Position numbers and translations under genes: made by a program
The notes under the pieces: generated by a model
The model's input: only the letters and a program-made list of their open reading frames with translations
The model's database searches: none
What the model was told of the DNA's origin: nothing
In this document: in pieces, positions 6,734 through 8,016 of the stretch
Position numbering within the stretch: position 1 is the first letter of the stretch
Layout of the letters: every line of letters begins with the position of its first letter
Origin: Oscillospiraceae bacterium
Lineage (GTDB): Bacteria > Bacillota > Clostridia > Oscillospirales > Acutalibacteraceae
NCBI GenBank assembly: GCA_003505905.1
Contig: DNXM01000136.1
Span: 11,538-19,553, forward strand
Length of the DNA: 8,016 nt
Reading direction: 5' to 3'

Positions 6734-8016
6734 TTACACCAATTCAAACAAATCGTCTTCGTCGCTGACGGTCTGCATACGGAACGAGAAGGAAATTTCG
6801 TTTTCGTTCCAGACACGGGACGGCTCTGATTCATCGTAGATGCCGTGACCGCCGAACGGCTCAATATAGGCATCCACCGTCACAAATGTGTTTTCGCTCG
6901 GCACAAGCTCATCATCGTGCATCGTGTTTTCCAGCATTTCGGTTGAATAATGCGATGCATTGAACAAAATGCCTCGTTCTTCGCAGGCACTCACCATCAA
7001 GCCGCCGCCGTTGCGGTCTTTCACCGCACCAAACAAGGTCGAGGCATGAGCGGAGTTTTCACGGGGATTGACATAATGAACAAAATTGTCTTTCACCTTG
7101 GTTTCAAAATGAGCCATCCGAGAAGCCTCACGGCGGTCTAAATACGACTCGTTCGGACCCAAGCCGAAATATTCCATGTTTTCAAAGCCCGACACCAACG
7201 GAACAACAAAGCCAAAGCGAGGTAATGAGGGCGCCAGCTTATTCTTTTCGCCGATAAAGGAAACCCGAACCGAACCATCCGTACAGACAAGCCAGGTGAT
7301 TTCGCCCTTGATAACGGGCACCACACGGGCACCTCCCAACGCCACCTTCGCCGTCACCTTCACATCGTTGCCAACACGCTCGTAATCAAACGAATAGGTC
7401 TTTTGCCGAATCTTGTGCATCGAGCCGATTTTTCGTTGTTCGGCAATCGACTCAATCAAGTTGCGGGGATGCGCCATCCAAAGCTGAATTTCCATCGGTG
7501 CGGCAAATAAGTTCTTTCCGTTCACCAGCATACCTGTCAGCTTGCCGTAAGACTTGTCAAAGAGATAAACCGTACCGTTGCCTTCCAACGCAAGAACACG
7601 GCGGGAATCACGCACACCGACTGCCGTAAGAGGCTTCGGTCGCTTTTCCATCGGTAAGGAATCGAGCTTGAACTGCTCAAAGCCGATTTCATAGCCGGAC
7701 TGTGCCCAAGGCGTGGAAACCACCTGCACCATACGAACGGTCAAATAGCATTCGCCATACAGCTCGGGCAAATCAAGCTCCAAGTCGTACTCGGTGCATT
7801 CTCTCGGCTCAACAGACAACGGAGAGGTTTCGCCGCTGACGATTTCTTTGCCGTTTTGCGTGACGCTCCACACCATCTTCATATCGTTAAGCGTTGTAAA
7901 ATAGCGCTTGTTAAACACCGTCAGCACACCGTCGGCAAGCGTCACCGTAAACGGCTGATAGGCTCGCTTCATGTCGTAATAGCCGGGTTTCGGGGTGCGG
8001 TCGGGGAACACAAGTC
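6734..8016 (-). CDS. lacZ: Beta-galactosidase (GH2, LacZ type), C-terminal part; start lies beyond the right edge
   Basis: Glycoside hydrolase family 2 enzyme that cleaves beta-galactosides such as lactose, normally in the cytoplasm. The frame is open to the right edge, so about 427 residues are seen and the catalytic TIM barrel with both glutamates lies outside. The codon at 8009-8011 is GTG inside LVFPDRTPKPGYYDMKRAYQP, a hallmark of the end of the catalytic domain, so it is not a start. Next come a beta-sandwich domain and the LacZ small-chain domain (roughly 7650-6760), with FGLGPNESYLDRREA near 7170-7126 and YVNPRENSAH near 7075-7046. Several usual motifs differ. The RAPTDND-type segment reads LWMAHPRN near 7483-7460, PQENG reads PRENS, and the galactose-platform tryptophan of E. 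coli (Trp999) has no clear counterpart. This may be a divergent GH2 subgroup with altered substrate preference. No local sugar-uptake gene is in view. Confidence 0.93.
   Translation of the reverse strand, partial: LVFPDRTPKPGYYDMKRAYQPFTVTLADGVLTVFNKRYFTTLNDMKMVWSVTQNGKEIVSGETSPLSVEPRECTEYDLELDLPELYGECYLTVRMVQVVSTPWAQSGYEIGFEQFKLDSLPMEKRPKPLTAVGVRDSRRVLALEGNGTVYLFDKSYGKLTGMLVNGKNLFAAPMEIQLWMAHPRNLIESIAEQRKIGSMHKIRQKTYSFDYERVGNDVKVTAKVALGGARVVPVIKGEITWLVCTDGSVRVSFIGEKNKLAPSLPRFGFVVPLVSGFENMEYFGLGPNESYLDRREASRMAHFETKVKDNFVHYVNPRENSAHASTLFGAVKDRNGGGLMVSACEERGILFNASHYSTEMLENTMHDDELVPSENTFVTVDAYIEPFGGHGIYDESEPSRVWNENEISFSFRMQTVSDEDDLFELV

Noticed and set aside
6542..6829. 95-codon plus-strand open frame spanning the end of mscS and the terminator
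   Set aside because: It begins inside mscS in another frame, crosses the terminator hairpin and runs antisense to the lacZ end, so there is no support for it as a gene.

Overview
The window has moderate GC in its genes and an AT-rich intergenic region. It looks like chromosomal DNA of a Gram-positive gut-type Firmicute, probably class Clostridia (Oscillospiraceae/Ruminococcaceae-like). That placement is inferred from the gene set and protein style: a KMSKS-type CysRS, AGGAGG-type ribosome sites, an MBOAT plus DHHW protein pair, and a GH2 beta-galactosidase. No single sequence fixes the taxonomy. There is no sign of a phage, transposon, CRISPR array or plasmid, and no rRNA or tRNA gene was found.

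Layout: (1) 1-797 (+) is the C-terminal part of cysteinyl-tRNA synthetase. It ends at a strong palindromic terminator (810-847) shared with the convergent next unit. (2) 861-3727 (-) is a two-gene unit: an AlgI-like membrane-bound O-acyltransferase (MBOAT), then a membrane-anchored DHHW/AlgX-like protein 50 bp downstream. Together they resemble a cell-surface O-acylation pair. (3) 3728-3990 is an AT-rich divergent promoter region with a candidate promoter on each strand and an inverted repeat. (4) 3991-5736 (+) encodes a 581-residue three-helix membrane protein of unknown function with a large, probably extracytoplasmic, beta-rich region. (5) 5794-6675 (+) encodes an MscS-family mechanosensitive channel, 57 bp downstream and separated by a hairpin. 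(6) 6688-6725 is another bidirectional terminator. (7) 6734-8016 (-) is the C-terminal part of a LacZ-type GH2 beta-galactosidase that runs off the right edge.

How they work together: the acyltransferase and DHHW protein very likely act in one surface-modification pathway. The unknown membrane protein and the MscS channel may share a transcript, which would place both in envelope biology. CysRS and the beta-galactosidase are unrelated neighbours insulated by terminators.

Most of the window is ordinary. The parts most worth a second look are the uncharacterised 581-residue protein, the acylation pair standing without any polymer-synthesis gene in view, and the divergent active-site-region motifs in the beta-galactosidase C-terminus.
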